Shown here piece after piece: positions 28,193 to 38,366 of a stretch of 64,000 bases of DNA. The stretch comes from an uncultured Planktomarina sp. (GTDB taxonomy: Bacteria; Pseudomonadota; Alphaproteobacteria; Rhodobacterales; Rhodobacteraceae), in the NCBI GenBank assembly GCA_905182425.1, contig CAJJBP010000013.1, positions 39,650 through 103,649 of the forward strand, read 5' to 3'. The number at the start of each line of letters is the position of its first letter. Positions within the stretch are counted from its first letter, which is position 1. The translations under genes and the position numbers were made by a program. Below the pieces are notes generated by a model, which saw only the letters and a program-made list of their open reading frames with translations, ran no database searches and was not told where the DNA came from.

Positions 28193-29569
28193 CTAAACTT
28201 CCACCAAACGGCCCCATAGGTCGTATTCACCAGCTTCTTCCACTCTAACGGTTACGATATTGCCAGGGGTTAAGATTGAGGCGTTTTCGTCGATAAACAG
28301 GTTACCATCGATTTCGGGAGCGTCTGCCTTGGTCCGACAAGTTGCGATGCCATCGGCGTCGACGTCATCAACAATCACTTCGATAACTGACCCAACTTTG
28401 GCTTCGAGCTTCGACGCTGAGATAGCCTGCGCTTTCTCCATAAACCGGTCCCAACGTTCCTGCTTAACCTCTGCAGGAACATGATCTGGTAGGGCGTTCG
28501 ATCGCGCACCGGCTACGTTTTCATACTGAAAACACCCGACGCGGTCCAATTGCGCCTCATCCATCCAATCAAGTAGGGTTTGGAATTCCTCTTCAGTCTC
28601 ACCGGGGAAGCCCACAATGAAAGTTGAGCGCAGGGTGATATCTGGGCAATCTGAACGCCAAGCTGAGATCTCATCCAAGGTCTTCGACGCAGCCGCAGGG
28701 CGTGCCATACGTTTCAGAACATTTGGATGTGCATGTTGAAACGGAATATCGAGATACGGTAAGATCAACCCGTCTGCCATCAGGGGGATAAGTTTGCGTA
28801 CGTGTGGGTAGGGGTAGACATAATGCAGCCGCACCCACGCGCCTAACTGTCCCAATTCACGGGCCAAATCAGTAATGTGTGGAGTGACATCACCCAATTT
28901 TTGATTTTTAATATCAATGCCATAGGCACTGGTATCTTGAGAAATTACCAATAGTTCACGGACGCCAGCCTCAACAAGTTTTTCTGCTTCTCGTAAGATG
29001 GCCCGCGGTGGACGACTTGCAAGTTTGCCTCGCATATCTGGAATGATGCAGAATTTGCACTTATGGTTACAGCCTTCAGAAATCTTCAAATAGCTGTAAT
29101 GGCGTGGTGTCAAAGAGACACCGGAGGCTGGCAGAAGATCAACGAAGGGATTAGGGCTGGGTGGGACAACGGCATGCACAGCATCAAGAACTTGCTCATA
29201 TTGATGTGGGCCGGTAACTGCCAAAACCTTTGGATGCGCACCGGTAATGTATTCAGGCTCAGCGCCGAGACAGCCGGTTACAATAACCTTGCCGTTTTGG
29301 TCCAGTGCTTCACCAATCGCCTCGAGACTTTCTGCTTTAGCGCTGTCGAGAAATCCGCAGGTGTTTACGATCACTGCTTCTGCGCCGGAATAGTCAGGGC
29401 TGATAGCATAGCCTTCCGCTCTTAGACGGGTGAGTATGCGTTCACTGTCGACCAAAGCTTTGGGGCAACCCAATGAAACCATGCCGATTGTCGGCTGACC
29501 GGGGCGAGGAGTGTTGATCCTAACTTTTGGAGCTATATCTGGACGGATGTTTGATGGATTCTGTGCCAT
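28193..29569 (-). CDS. rimO: Ribosomal protein S12 methylthiotransferase
   Basis: A radical-SAM enzyme of 458 aa that methylthiolates an aspartate of ribosomal protein S12. The UPF0004 domain holds cysteines 35, 71 and 100 for the auxiliary cluster; the radical-SAM cluster is CNHKCKFC with C167, C171 and C174; a TRAM domain closes the C-terminus. The RimO-specific start [13 protein letters not shown] separates it from MiaB. It stands alone, convergent with the IMPACT gene (140 bases between, AT-rich, no clear terminator) and downstream of gcrA. Confidence 0.95.
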   Translation of the reverse strand: MAQNPSNIRPDIAPKVRINTPRPGQPTIGMVSLGCPKALVDSERILTRLRAEGYAISPDYSGAEAVIVNTCGFLDSAKAESLEAIGEALDQNGKVIVTGCLGAEPEYITGAHPKVLAVTGPHQYEQVLDAVHAVVPPSPNPFVDLLPASGVSLTPRHYSYLKISEGCNHKCKFCIIPDMRGKLASRPPRAILREAEKLVEAGVRELLVISQDTSAYGIDIKNQKLGDVTPHITDLARELGQLGAWVRLHYVYPYPHVRKLIPLMADGLILPYLDIPFQHAHPNVLKRMARPAAASKTLDEISAWRSDCPDITLRSTFIVGFPGETEEEFQTLLDWMDEAQLDRVGCFQYENVAGARSNALPDHVPAEVKQERWDRFMEKAQAISASKLEAKVGSVIEVIVDDVDADGIATCRTKADAPEIDGNLFIDENASILTPGNIVTVRVEEAGEYDLWGRLVEV

Positions 29570-29639
29570 AGCCCGCCCTATACCATGCGATACGTTAAAG
29601 TGTAGGGTGCGTTAAAGGTTTTTATGATCCTGGGCTGAA

Positions 29640-30203
29640 TTAACGGCGACGTTCCCGACGACTCGACATTGGCTGGAATGCAACGCCCACATGCGCCTCG
29701 CAGTAAGGCTTTCCAGTTTTTACTCCAAGCCCGCAAAACCAAAAGTCATCAGTTGCTGGATCGCCAACCGGCCATTTGCAGGTTTTCTCAGTCAACTCCA
29801 TCAAACCAATTTTCTTAGCGGTTTTCTCAATTTCGTTTACTTTGGCTAGGGCCTCGGGACTAATTTCATTGGCTGAAGGCTGTGGTGGTAGAGGTTGGCC
29901 TGCAGGTATAATTTTGCGAACAGCTGGTGGAGTAATCCGCACTGGCTCCGCTGAGATTGTCACACCGTGCTTTGATGGAGTGGAGGTTGCGGTGGACTTT
30001 GGCTTGGCTTGGGTTTTGATTTTACCCTTCGCAGCAGGTTTTGCTGTGGTGGATGTCACTCTATTTGATAGGCCCAGACGATGGACTTTCCCAATCACGG
30101 CGTTTCGTGTAACGCCGCCCAATTCCTTCGCAATGACGCTAGCCGATTGGCCTTCGCCCCACATTTTTTTTAGAACTTCAACGCGCTCATCAGTCCAGGA
30201 CAT
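29640..30203 (-). CDS. gcrA: GcrA cell cycle regulator
   Basis: An alphaproteobacterial transcription factor that works with sigma-70 and CcrM-methylated GANTC sites. The protein of 187 aa has the GcrA N-terminus WTDERVEVLKKMW with a helix-turn-helix (VTRNAVIGKVHRLGL), a basic, proline-rich middle (about residues 50-110), and a C-terminal zinc-like region (TCKWPVGDP, FWFCG, CEAH). I take the ATG at 30203, after a G-rich ribosome site, over the open frame from 30230. It supports placement of the organism in the Alphaproteobacteria. Confidence 0.93.
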   Translation of the reverse strand: MSWTDERVEVLKKMWGEGQSASVIAKELGGVTRNAVIGKVHRLGLSNRVTSTTAKPAAKGKIKTQAKPKSTATSTPSKHGVTISAEPVRITPPAVRKIIPAGQPLPPQPSANEISPEALAKVNEIEKTAKKIGLMELTEKTCKWPVGDPATDDFWFCGLGVKTGKPYCEAHVGVAFQPMSSRRERRR

Positions 30204-30307
30204 GACGCCCCCCCTTGAATTCAGTGACAATACTTGGTGAAACCATGCAAGTATTTTACTTTAAGCTCTACTTTGCTTAAGGACAACCACCCAAACGGAG
30301 ATAACCT

Positions 30308-31111
30308 GTGGCAAATGTTTCGGAATACGGCGTGAGACGCTTTGGAAGGGCTAATTGGCTTGGAGTTTGGACCCTTATTAAGCGCGAAAACATGCGATAT
30401 TTGGCTATATGGCAGCAAACTATTTTTGCACCATTAGTGACAGCCGGTCTGTTTTTATTGGTATTTTCCGTTGCTATAGGCCCCGATAGGGCTGACGTGA
30501 TGGGTTTTCGCTATGTGGCCTTTCTTGCCCCCGGACTGCTGATGATGACGGTGATACAAAATTCTTTTGCAAACACATCATCTTCTATGCTTTCGGCGAA
30601 AGTAATGGGTTCAATTGTCGATACTTTGATGCCGCCCTTATCTCCGATGGAGATGACACTAGGATTCTTAGCGGGTGGGATAGGCCGTGGCTTGATGATT
30701 GGGCTTGTCTTGTTACTGGCGATGGGGATCACTCTCGGTGTTTGGCCCGCTCACCTACTATGGACAATGGTCTTCGTTTTGATGGGGGGCATGTTTATGG
30801 GTGCTCTAGGGTTATTGGGCGGTATATTCGCCTATAAATTTGATCAGATGGCTGCTATTTCCAATTTTGTTGTGACACCGTTAGCGTTCCTTTCTGGTAC
30901 GTTTTATTCGATAACAGCACTTCCTGAAATATTGCAGCCGATTACTCGGGCCAATCCGATGTTTTATATCATTGATGGCGGGCGTTTTGGTGTTTTGGGT
31001 GTATCTGATAGTGGTCCTTGGACTGCACTTGTAGTGATAACAGTAGCAAACATCTTTGCTGTGAGCTTGGTCTGGGTCTGGTTCTCGCGCGGGTATCGCC
31101 TGAAATCCTAG
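30308..31111 (+). CDS. ABC-2 type transporter permease
   Basis: A six-segment membrane protein of 267 aa of the ABC-2 family (NodJ/DrrB/KpsM group) with the conserved FRYVAFLAPGLLMM near residue 65 and PLAFLSGTFYSI near 200. It starts with GTG at 30308, with CGGAG seven bases before. No ATPase gene is adjacent; the partner must be elsewhere. Substrate unknown; members export polysaccharide, lipid or drugs. It is opposed to gcrA. Confidence 0.84.
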   Translation: MANVSEYGVRRFGRANWLGVWTLIKRENMRYLAIWQQTIFAPLVTAGLFLLVFSVAIGPDRADVMGFRYVAFLAPGLLMMTVIQNSFANTSSSMLSAKVMGSIVDTLMPPLSPMEMTLGFLAGGIGRGLMIGLVLLLAMGITLGVWPAHLLWTMVFVLMGGMFMGALGLLGGIFAYKFDQMAAISNFVVTPLAFLSGTFYSITALPEILQPITRANPMFYIIDGGRFGVLGVSDSGPWTALVVITVANIFAVSLVWVWFSRGYRLKS

Positions 31112-31151
31112 CAATTTAAAGCGGTTGAAGAAGGAGAAAATAAATTTCGTC

Positions 31152-31180
31152 TTTTCAAGTGTGGATTGGTTTGGTATAAT
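31152..31180 (+). promoter_or_regulatory. Candidate promoter for argD-argF
   Basis: A perfect -10 box TATAAT at 31175-31180 with a partial -35 box TTTTCA at 31152-31157, spacing 17. It would start RNA near 31187, leaving a leader of about 140 bases before argD. No ArgR-type site was recognised. Confidence 0.4.
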
Positions 31181-31324
31181 AAGTGAATGAAAAAGCAAAC
31201 TGTTAAAACACTCCGACGTCGTTAATCTGATTTTTTTAGAAGGCAGTGGCCTCTCTGATCTTGTTTCTTCATCCCATCCTTACATTTTGGTTTCGTCCAT
31301 AATTCTCACAGGAAAGGCTTTTTT

Positions 31325-32503
31325 ATGATCCCGTCCATTTTACCAACATATAACCGCGCGCCCTTGAGTTTTGTTTCTGGCACTGGCAGCTGGTTAACGA
31401 CAGACGACGGCCGTAGGTTTCTAGATTTTGGTGCGGGGATTGCAGTGAATAGTTTAGGACATGCGCATCCTGCATTGGTTGAAGCTTTGACAGAGCAGGC
31501 GGCGCAACTCTGGCACACTTCAAATTTGTATCATATTCCGGCTCAGCAAACATTGGCGGATCAGTTGGTAGATTTGACCTTTGCAGATACAGTATTTTTC
31601 ACCAACTCTGGAACGGAGGCATGCGAATTAGCTATCAAAATGGCGCGCAAGTATTTTTATGATAAAGGTCACCCTGAGCAGGTTGAGATCATTACTTTTG
31701 ATGGGGCTTTTCATGGCCGCTCATCGGCTGGAATCGCAGCCGCGGGTAGCGAGAAGATGATAAAGGGTTTCGGCCCAGTACTGCCGGGGTTTGTGCAAGT
31801 TCCATTTGGACAACATGATCCATTGCATGCAGCTGTGACTGACAAAACAGCGGCAGTTTTGATTGAACCTATTCAGGGTGAAGGTGGCATTCGTCGGGTT
31901 CCAGATCATTGCCTAAAAGGATTACGTGATTTTTGTGATAGTCACGGGATTCTGTTGATTCTTGACGAAGTGCAATGTGGAGTTGGCCGCTCAGGTAAGT
32001 TGTTTGCGTATGAATGGTCGGGCATAGAGCCTGACATCATGATGGTCGCAAAGGGAATTGGTGGAGGCTTCCCAATTGGGGCTGTCTTGGCCACTAAAGA
32101 TGCTGCAAATGGAATGACTGCTGGAACACATGGTTCAACTTATGGGGGTAATCCTCTAGGCTGTGCTGTAGGTAGCACCGTACTGAACCATGTGTCGGAC
32201 CCCGAGTTCTTGTCAGACGTCAATCGTAAATCGGGTTTGCTACATCAAGGCCTTGGAGGGTTGATTGCAGAGTTCCCAGACATTTTTGATGAGATCATTG
32301 GATTAGGCTTAATGGTTGGTTTGCGGTGTAAGGTAAACAACATGGACGTGGTGAAAGCTGGCTATGATGCAGAAATTCTAACTGTTCCGGCTGCGGAGAA
32401 TGTGGTGCGCTTGCTACCCGCTTTGAATATCGCTGACGAAGACATCAAGGTGGCGGTTGACCGACTTCGAAAGGCTGCAACTTCGTTACAGTCCGATGTC
32501 TGA
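31325..32503 (+). CDS. argD: Acetylornithine/succinyldiaminopimelate aminotransferase
   Basis: A class III PLP aminotransferase of 392 aa in arginine synthesis (and possibly lysine). Marks are NSGTEACELAIKMARKY, FHGRSSAGIAA, EPIQGEGG, DEVQCGVGRSG and the PLP lysine in MVAKGIGGGFPIGA at about residue 242. AGGAAAGG precedes the ATG. argF follows after about 80 bases, the usual alphaproteobacterial argD-argF order. Confidence 0.94.
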   Translation: MIPSILPTYNRAPLSFVSGTGSWLTTDDGRRFLDFGAGIAVNSLGHAHPALVEALTEQAAQLWHTSNLYHIPAQQTLADQLVDLTFADTVFFTNSGTEACELAIKMARKYFYDKGHPEQVEIITFDGAFHGRSSAGIAAAGSEKMIKGFGPVLPGFVQVPFGQHDPLHAAVTDKTAAVLIEPIQGEGGIRRVPDHCLKGLRDFCDSHGILLILDEVQCGVGRSGKLFAYEWSGIEPDIMMVAKGIGGGFPIGAVLATKDAANGMTAGTHGSTYGGNPLGCAVGSTVLNHVSDPEFLSDVNRKSGLLHQGLGGLIAEFPDIFDEIIGLGLMVGLRCKVNNMDVVKAGYDAEILTVPAAENVVRLLPALNIADEDIKVAVDRLRKAATSLQSDV

Positions 32504-32583
32504 GGTTGATCAAGAAAACGAAAAGACGAGCATCTTGTTATCACAGAGCTGCTGTTGGAACAAAAATAGGATTTGAAATTTAA

Positions 32584-33510
32584 ATGCAGAATTTTTTGGA
32601 TATCAATAAGATTGCTCCCGATCAATTGCGCGGAATCTTAGATGAAGCAAGTCGCATAAAGATAGCGCGACAAGGCCTACCGAAGGGCACAAAAGACATA
32701 GAAAAAGTGCTAACTGGAAAAATGGTTGCTTTGATTTTTGAAAAGCCCTCTACGCGAACTCGTGTCAGCTTTGATTTGGGTGTGCGCCAAATGGGTGGCG
32801 AAACAATGGTTCTTTCTGGCAGCGAATTACAACTTGGGCATGGTGAGACAATTGCCGACACTGCACGCGTCTTAAGTCGTTACGTTGATTTGATAATGAT
32901 CAGAACTTTTGACGAAGCAACCTTGTTGGAAATGGCTGATCACGCGACGGTGCCGGTTATCAACGGACTGACTAATCGCACTCATCCTTGCCAGATTATG
33001 GCAGATATTCTGACTTTTGAAGAACACAGTGGCCCAATACGTGGCAAGCGCGTCGTTTGGACGGGAGACGGTAATAATGTCTGCGCCAGCTTTATTCATG
33101 CTGCTGGACAATTTGGGTTTGATTTCATCTTTACTGGCCCTCAAACGCTGGAGCCAGAACCAGAATTTATGAATGAAGCACAGTCCAAAGGAGTACGAGT
33201 TGAGATTATTCGAGATCCAGTTGAGGCTGTGACTGGGGCTGATTTAGTGGTCACGGATACTTGGATTTCCATGCACGACAGTCAAACTGCACGCGAACGG
33301 CGTCACAATCAACTTCGTGGTTACCAAGTGAATGATTCATTAATGAAACACGCAAAACCTGATGCAATCTTTATGCACTGCTTGCCAGCGCACCGTAATG
33401 AAGAAGTGACCAGCTCGGTAATGGACGGTTTGCAATCGGTAGTCTTCGATGAGGCCGAAAATCGACTGCATGCTCAAAAGGCTGTAATGCGTTGGTGTCT
33501 GTCGCAGTAA
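32584..33510 (+). CDS. argF: Ornithine carbamoyltransferase
   Basis: Combines ornithine with carbamoyl phosphate to citrulline. The protein of 308 aa shows the carbamoyl-phosphate site STRTR at 56-60, HPCQIMAD, the ornithine loop VVTDTWISM and the C-terminal HCLPAHR. It lies after argD and uses the carbamoyl phosphate made by CarAB (carB at 18-21 kb). Ribosome site AGGA lies about 10 bases before the ATG. Confidence 0.96.
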   Translation: MQNFLDINKIAPDQLRGILDEASRIKIARQGLPKGTKDIEKVLTGKMVALIFEKPSTRTRVSFDLGVRQMGGETMVLSGSELQLGHGETIADTARVLSRYVDLIMIRTFDEATLLEMADHATVPVINGLTNRTHPCQIMADILTFEEHSGPIRGKRVVWTGDGNNVCASFIHAAGQFGFDFIFTGPQTLEPEPEFMNEAQSKGVRVEIIRDPVEAVTGADLVVTDTWISMHDSQTARERRHNQLRGYQVNDSLMKHAKPDAIFMHCLPAHRNEEVTSSVMDGLQSVVFDEAENRLHAQKAVMRWCLSQ

Positions 33511-33606
33511 TCTGGAAAATTGTTTGTTTAGCCAGAATTTCTCAAGTCGACCTTTGGTCCTGCACTTAAATTGCTCTAAGCAGTTTTTGATACCTGGGAG
33601 GGTGAA

Positions 33607-35022
33607 ATGATACAAGTAAGCATGGGTTTGATTGGTGTTGGAACTATGGGCGGCGCTCTGGCGTTGAATATAGCGGAAAACGGTACCGATGTTGCCCTTT
33701 GGAACTTGGATTTACTGGATATAGATGCGTTGATTGCATCTGCGGGGCCACTGGCGCAGAAATTAAAAAAGTCCGATAGTATTAAAGCGATGGTTCAGGC
33801 AATGCCGCAGCCTCGTGCAATCATTTTGTTGGTCCCTGCGGGCACGCCAGTTGATCAAACGATTGATAATTTGATCCCATTGCTTTCATCAGGTGACACT
33901 ATCATTGATGGTGGTAACTCAGATTTCCGTGATACTGTTGCACGGTGCAGAAGGGTCGAAGCCGCCGGACTTGCGTATCTAGGTATAGGTATCTCTGGCG
34001 GAGCAGAGGGCGCGCGTCATGGCCCTTCTATCATGGTAGGGGGAACTGAGGCGAGTTACGCCATTGTGGAGCCCGTGCTGCAAGCAATTGCTGCCAACTT
34101 TGAGGGCGACCCGTGCGTAGCGCGTCTGGGTCCGGATGGAGCAGGGCATTTTGTCAAAACGGTTCATAACGGCATTGAATATGCTGAGATGCAAATGCTG
34201 GCGGAAGTATATGGTTTATTGCGTGACGGTGAGGGCCGTTCTGGTAGTGAAATTGCGCCAGTCTTCCGTCGATGGTCTCGTGGTCCATTAGAAAGTTATT
34301 TGGTAGATATAACAGCGGAAGTCTTGGCCGCTAAAGACCCGGAGACAGGCGAGGAGATGGTCGATATGATAGTTGACCAGGCAGGCCAAAAGGGTACGGG
34401 CCGCTGGACTGTTATCGAAGCTATTCGTATGGGGCAATCTGCTAGTATTATCGAAGCTGCTGTAGGTGCGCGAGTTTTAAGCTCACATAAACTGACCCGC
34501 CAGATTGCGGCACCACTATTGGTGCCGGCTGGTATAGATCCAATTGCGAAGGTGTCTGAGCAAGACATGGAATCAGCTTTGGTGACAGGCCGCGTTCTGG
34601 GGTATGCTCAGGGTTTCAGAATACTTGAGGCTGCGGCTGTTGAGTTTGAATGGGATCTTGATTACGCGCGAATTGCTGAAGTCTGGCGTGCAGGCTGTAT
34701 TATTCGTTCGGCCATGCTTGATGATATCGCGATGGCTTTTCGGACTGACCTCCCGCGTGGTCGCCTTATTTTGGCAGATCACTTTATCAAGGTTTTGACC
34801 CAAAATGTGGGTGGATTGCGCCGGGTTGTAGCCGCTGCCGTTTTACAAGGGTTGCCAGTTCCTGCATTGTCTTCAGCTCTAAGCTGGTTTGATACGATCC
34901 GACAGGCGCGTGGAACAACTGATCTGATCCAAGCCCAGCGCGATTTCTTCGGAGCCCATTCGTTCAAGCGTATAGATATGGACGGTGATCACCACGGTCC
35001 ATGGATGCGTAAAGATGGATAA
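33607..35022 (+). CDS. gnd: 6-phosphogluconate dehydrogenase
   Basis: The oxidative pentose-phosphate enzyme that makes ribulose 5-phosphate, CO2 and NADPH. It has 471 aa, the standard length of the decarboxylating dimeric form. The NADP-binding site is GLIGVGTMGGALALN near residue 7; the substrate motif IGISGGAEGARHGPS (residues about 127-141) and GAGHFVKTVHNGIEYA are intact. GGGAGGG lies before the ATG at 33607. It is convergent with hrpB with only 21 bases between stops. Confidence 0.95.
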   Translation: MIQVSMGLIGVGTMGGALALNIAENGTDVALWNLDLLDIDALIASAGPLAQKLKKSDSIKAMVQAMPQPRAIILLVPAGTPVDQTIDNLIPLLSSGDTIIDGGNSDFRDTVARCRRVEAAGLAYLGIGISGGAEGARHGPSIMVGGTEASYAIVEPVLQAIAANFEGDPCVARLGPDGAGHFVKTVHNGIEYAEMQMLAEVYGLLRDGEGRSGSEIAPVFRRWSRGPLESYLVDITAEVLAAKDPETGEEMVDMIVDQAGQKGTGRWTVIEAIRMGQSASIIEAAVGARVLSSHKLTRQIAAPLLVPAGIDPIAKVSEQDMESALVTGRVLGYAQGFRILEAAAVEFEWDLDYARIAEVWRAGCIIRSAMLDDIAMAFRTDLPRGRLILADHFIKVLTQNVGGLRRVVAAAVLQGLPVPALSSALSWFDTIRQARGTTDLIQAQRDFFGAHSFKRIDMDGDHHGPWMRKDG

Positions 35023-35043
35023 TGCAATCTTAGTTAGGCGATC

Positions 35044-37494
35044 TTATTTTTTGCGTGACTTTGCTCTAAGAGTTGGATTCGCTTGGGTTGGATCCTTGGG
35101 CCAGGGATGCTTGGGATATTGCGCTCGCATGTCTTTTCTCACATCAGCATAACTTCCTGTCCAGAACCCTGGGATATCTGTAGTTACTTGAATGGGCCTG
35201 TGTGCTGGTGAAAGCAAGGTTACTTTTAGATCTTGATTGCTAATTTTTGGGTGGGTAGTTTGACCAAAAAGTTCCTGAATCCTTAATGTTATTTCTGGAA
35301 TATCTCCCTTATAATCAATCGGAATCCTTCGCCCTAAAGGAGTTGTGAAATGACTAGGCACAAGCTCATCAAGCCGTTCTTGATTTGACCATCCGATGTA
35401 GAACTTTAAAGCGGGAAGAGCATCAAAATTCTTCCAATCCTGCTCTGAAGTAACGCCAGTGAGATAGGGAAGTAACCAGATTTCAAGCGACTTTAGAAGA
35501 CCTAAGTCACTGATATCTGGAAAGGTATTTGCGGGGGCGGCTGCAACGCGCGCCTGCAGATGCTGGGCTGGTTTGGAGAGGTGGAGGCCTGAATGACGGA
35601 CCCCATCAAGCATTGCTTTTGCAATCAAGTCGGCTGGAGCTTTAGACCAGGTTTCTTGTGCGAGTATTAAAGCACCAAAGCTTTCTGTTTTAGTGGTCAG
35701 AACGCGGCGATCTCGGCTCGACCATTTGCAGGATGTTATCCAGCTTATTTGAGGTAAAAATATCTCGCGCAACTCCATTTCAGAAATTTGCAAGCCACGG
35801 CGAATCTTTGGATCGGGGCCCGAACCTTTCTGGGGACTCCCAAGGTCTGAAATGACTAGGAATGGTGCTTTGATCAGGCCGTCATCGCGCGCCATAACTG
35901 CGCCTTTACCTCCAGCCATAATATAACGGGGCTGCGGCCCATTCCTGCGTAAAGCAACCCTTTCTGGATAGGCTAAAGCGAGGCATTGCGCAGGGCTTAA
36001 ACGAGAGGTGAAAGCTCCTTTTGGAACAAGGTATGACAACTTTTTAGCCTCTGCCTTGATACGCTTTAGAGCTTCAAGATCATGCATATCATTGTCGTCG
36101 GCTCTGGATCCTCGCGCGATGGCAAGAAGGGCTGGGCTGAGGTCAATTTGCCGTGATGCGAGTATATCACGATCAGAGAGAAGAGCAGCCATTGGCGCGG
36201 CTTGCGGACCGGCCAGAACGAGCATCTGGGCGAGTCTTGGGTGTAGTGGCAACTTGGCAAGAGCTGCCCCGTGTGGGGTCAAACGGTTATTTTCTAACGC
36301 GCCGAGTTGGCTCAATAAATTTTGTGCCTGCGCCCAAGCCCCCTTGGGTGGCTGCGAAAGAAATGATAATTGCGTTGGCTTGCTGCCCCACTTTGCTAAT
36401 TCGAGCGCGAGCGGCGCCAGATCTGCAATTTGAATTTCTGGGGGTGGGAAGGCTGCCATTGCGCCCTCTTCAGCCTTAGCCCAAAGTCGGTAGGATTGTC
36501 CCTCAGCAACTCGTCCTCCGCGTCCAGTGCGTTGAGTTGCTTCGGCTTTGCTTACCCGCTCTGTGATCAATTTCTGCAAGCCTTTTTCTGGATCGTAATA
36601 AGCGCGCCTAGCAAGCCCACAATCCACCACTACACGAATATCCTCAATGGTCAGTGAGGTCTCTGCGATGGCAGTGGCCAATACAATTTTTCGGAAATGT
36701 GGCTCGGGCTGTATTGCCAGCTGTTGAGTTGCGAAGGGTTGATTGCCAAGCAAAGGGCGCAAAATACAGTTTTTGGGCATCGTTGCCTGTAAACGCTGGG
36801 CCGTACGATTGATTTCCGCCTCTCCAGGTAGGAAAACAAGTACTCCACCTTGGGTTTCATGGATCGCCTTCAGCACAAGGTTAGCTGCCTGCGCCTCCAG
36901 TGGAGTTTCTTTTGACTGGGGACGCGGGAGATAATTTATTTCAACTGGATAGCTGCGGCCTTCACTCGTAATGATTGGCGCATCATCCATGAGTATAGCA
37001 ACAGGGGCTGCATCCAAAGTTGCTGACATTACGACAATCAATAGGTCATCGCGCAGGGTTTCGCGAACTTCCCATGCTAAAGCTAATCCTAGATCAGCGG
37101 CCAAAGATCGTTCATGGAATTCGTCAAAAAGAATTGCGGAAATGCCTGGTAGCTCTGGATCGGACTGAAGCATCCTGGTTAGGATGCCTTCAGTTATCAC
37201 CTCAATACGGGTATCAGATCCTACTTTGGAAATTCCTCTCATTCGATAGCCAACAGTTTGTCCAACTTTTTCATTCAATGTGTCCGCCATGCGTTCAGCG
37301 GCTGCACGTGCGGCGAGACGCCTTGGTTCAAGCATTATAATTTTGCCAGAGCAGAGGTCTGAATTAAGTAAGGCAAGAGGGGTACGCGTTGTTTTCCCTG
37401 CACCTGGAGGAGCCTGCAGTACAACGCGACCTGACTTTTTCAGGCAGTCGATAACCTGCGGTAGAACCGCGTCTATAGGTAAATTAAATTTCAC
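35044..37494 (-). CDS. hrpB: ATP-dependent helicase HrpB
   Basis: A DEAH-box helicase of about 816 aa. The motifs are Walker A APPGAGKTT, DEFHERS (Walker B) and MSATLD, then TAIAETSLT and QRTGRGGR in the second core domain, followed by the HrpB C-terminal domain. I prefer the GTG at 37494, which gives the family start FNLPIDAVLPQ, over the GTG at 37530, which would overlap the end of the upstream DUF3108 gene if that gene's frame is repaired. With that repair only 7 bases separate the two genes, suggesting an operon. Its RNA targets are not known. Confidence 0.92.
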   Translation of the reverse strand: MKFNLPIDAVLPQVIDCLKKSGRVVLQAPPGAGKTTRTPLALLNSDLCSGKIIMLEPRRLAARAAAERMADTLNEKVGQTVGYRMRGISKVGSDTRIEVITEGILTRMLQSDPELPGISAILFDEFHERSLAADLGLALAWEVRETLRDDLLIVVMSATLDAAPVAILMDDAPIITSEGRSYPVEINYLPRPQSKETPLEAQAANLVLKAIHETQGGVLVFLPGEAEINRTAQRLQATMPKNCILRPLLGNQPFATQQLAIQPEPHFRKIVLATAIAETSLTIEDIRVVVDCGLARRAYYDPEKGLQKLITERVSKAEATQRTGRGGRVAEGQSYRLWAKAEEGAMAAFPPPEIQIADLAPLALELAKWGSKPTQLSFLSQPPKGAWAQAQNLLSQLGALENNRLTPHGAALAKLPLHPRLAQMLVLAGPQAAPMAALLSDRDILASRQIDLSPALLAIARGSRADDNDMHDLEALKRIKAEAKKLSYLVPKGAFTSRLSPAQCLALAYPERVALRRNGPQPRYIMAGGKGAVMARDDGLIKAPFLVISDLGSPQKGSGPDPKIRRGLQISEMELREIFLPQISWITSCKWSSRDRRVLTTKTESFGALILAQETWSKAPADLIAKAMLDGVRHSGLHLSKPAQHLQARVAAAPANTFPDISDLGLLKSLEIWLLPYLTGVTSEQDWKNFDALPALKFYIGWSNQERLDELVPSHFTTPLGRRIPIDYKGDIPEITLRIQELFGQTTHPKISNQDLKVTLLSPAHRPIQVTTDIPGFWTGSYADVRKDMRAQYPKHPWPKDPTQANPTLRAKSRKK

Positions 37495-37501
37495 ATCGAC
37501 A

Positions 37502-38222
37502 TTATCTTCTAGAAAACGAGGCGCGTCCACGGGGTGATTTTATAACAAGCCAATTAACTTGGTAGATGCCGCCTATCAATTCGTATTCAATTTCAAGTGG
37601 AAACTCTGTTCCTTCAGGTAATTTTTTTATCTGAAAACCCACCAATACGGGAGTAAAACCCGTCGCAACGCACGTCACTTCCTGAGGGTTCCTTAGGAAT
37701 AAATTTTACAGCCGTGCGTTTTTTTCCATCAAATAATATTAAATCAAGTTTGCACAGCTCGTTTTTTGGGCGATCCCGGAAGACTGCAAAAATAGCCGTC
37801 ATAGGGTCAATGGTTCCAAACTGGTTCTTCGCCAAAAGAGCGGGGGCAGGGAAAATTTTGGATGGAATAGGAAGGTTATTACGATACTTCATTGTCAGGA
37901 AATCATTAACGTTGCCCACGTTCGATTCTTCACTATAATTTCTTGGGCTGTAGCGATCCCCTCCGGCTAAAAGGCCGTTTGATTTGATTAAAAAGCTTAT
38001 TTTTGTGAAGATTGATGCTAACCCGCTAGAACGCAGGTTTGCGACAATTGAATATTGAGTTTTAGATACATTCGCGGCTACATCTAATCGGCCTACGGGG
38101 ATACCATTCACTGCGACGGAGTAGTTGGCACTTGTTTGGCCTATCGTGCCAAGTGCACTTGCTTTTTCGGCATAAAGAGCCGCCATAAAAAGGCTGAAGC
38201 TAAGAAAGATAATTTTGAACAC
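37502..38222 (-). pseudogene. DUF3108 domain protein, frameshifted near its 3' end
   Basis: A secreted or envelope protein of the DUF3108 family with an N-terminal signal peptide (hydrophobic residues 3-17, then alanine-rich site). As written it stops at 37614 after 202 aa. A run of seven T's on the plus strand (37622-37628) falls just before the stop; removing one base continues the frame through EGTEFPLEIEYELIGG and ends in RASFSRR at a TAA (37502-37504), giving about 239 aa, the normal family length. So this is either a real one-base frameshift, slippage or a sequence error. Function unknown. Confidence 0.7.
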
Positions 38223-38366
38223 TAGAAATGTTCTCCTTAATTCCGCTCGGTATGGTGCGAGAGCCCTCGAATAACGGTACTTGCAATTGGTCAGGGCCTT
38301 AGGTGATGGTCAACTCACAGAATTATTTGAATACCAAGTTGGGCGAGTTCTCGCCATGGAGCAAAG

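Noticed and set aside
33511..33540. Terminator after argF
   Set aside because: The TCTGG/CCAGA repeat has only five pairs, a long loop and no clear T-run.
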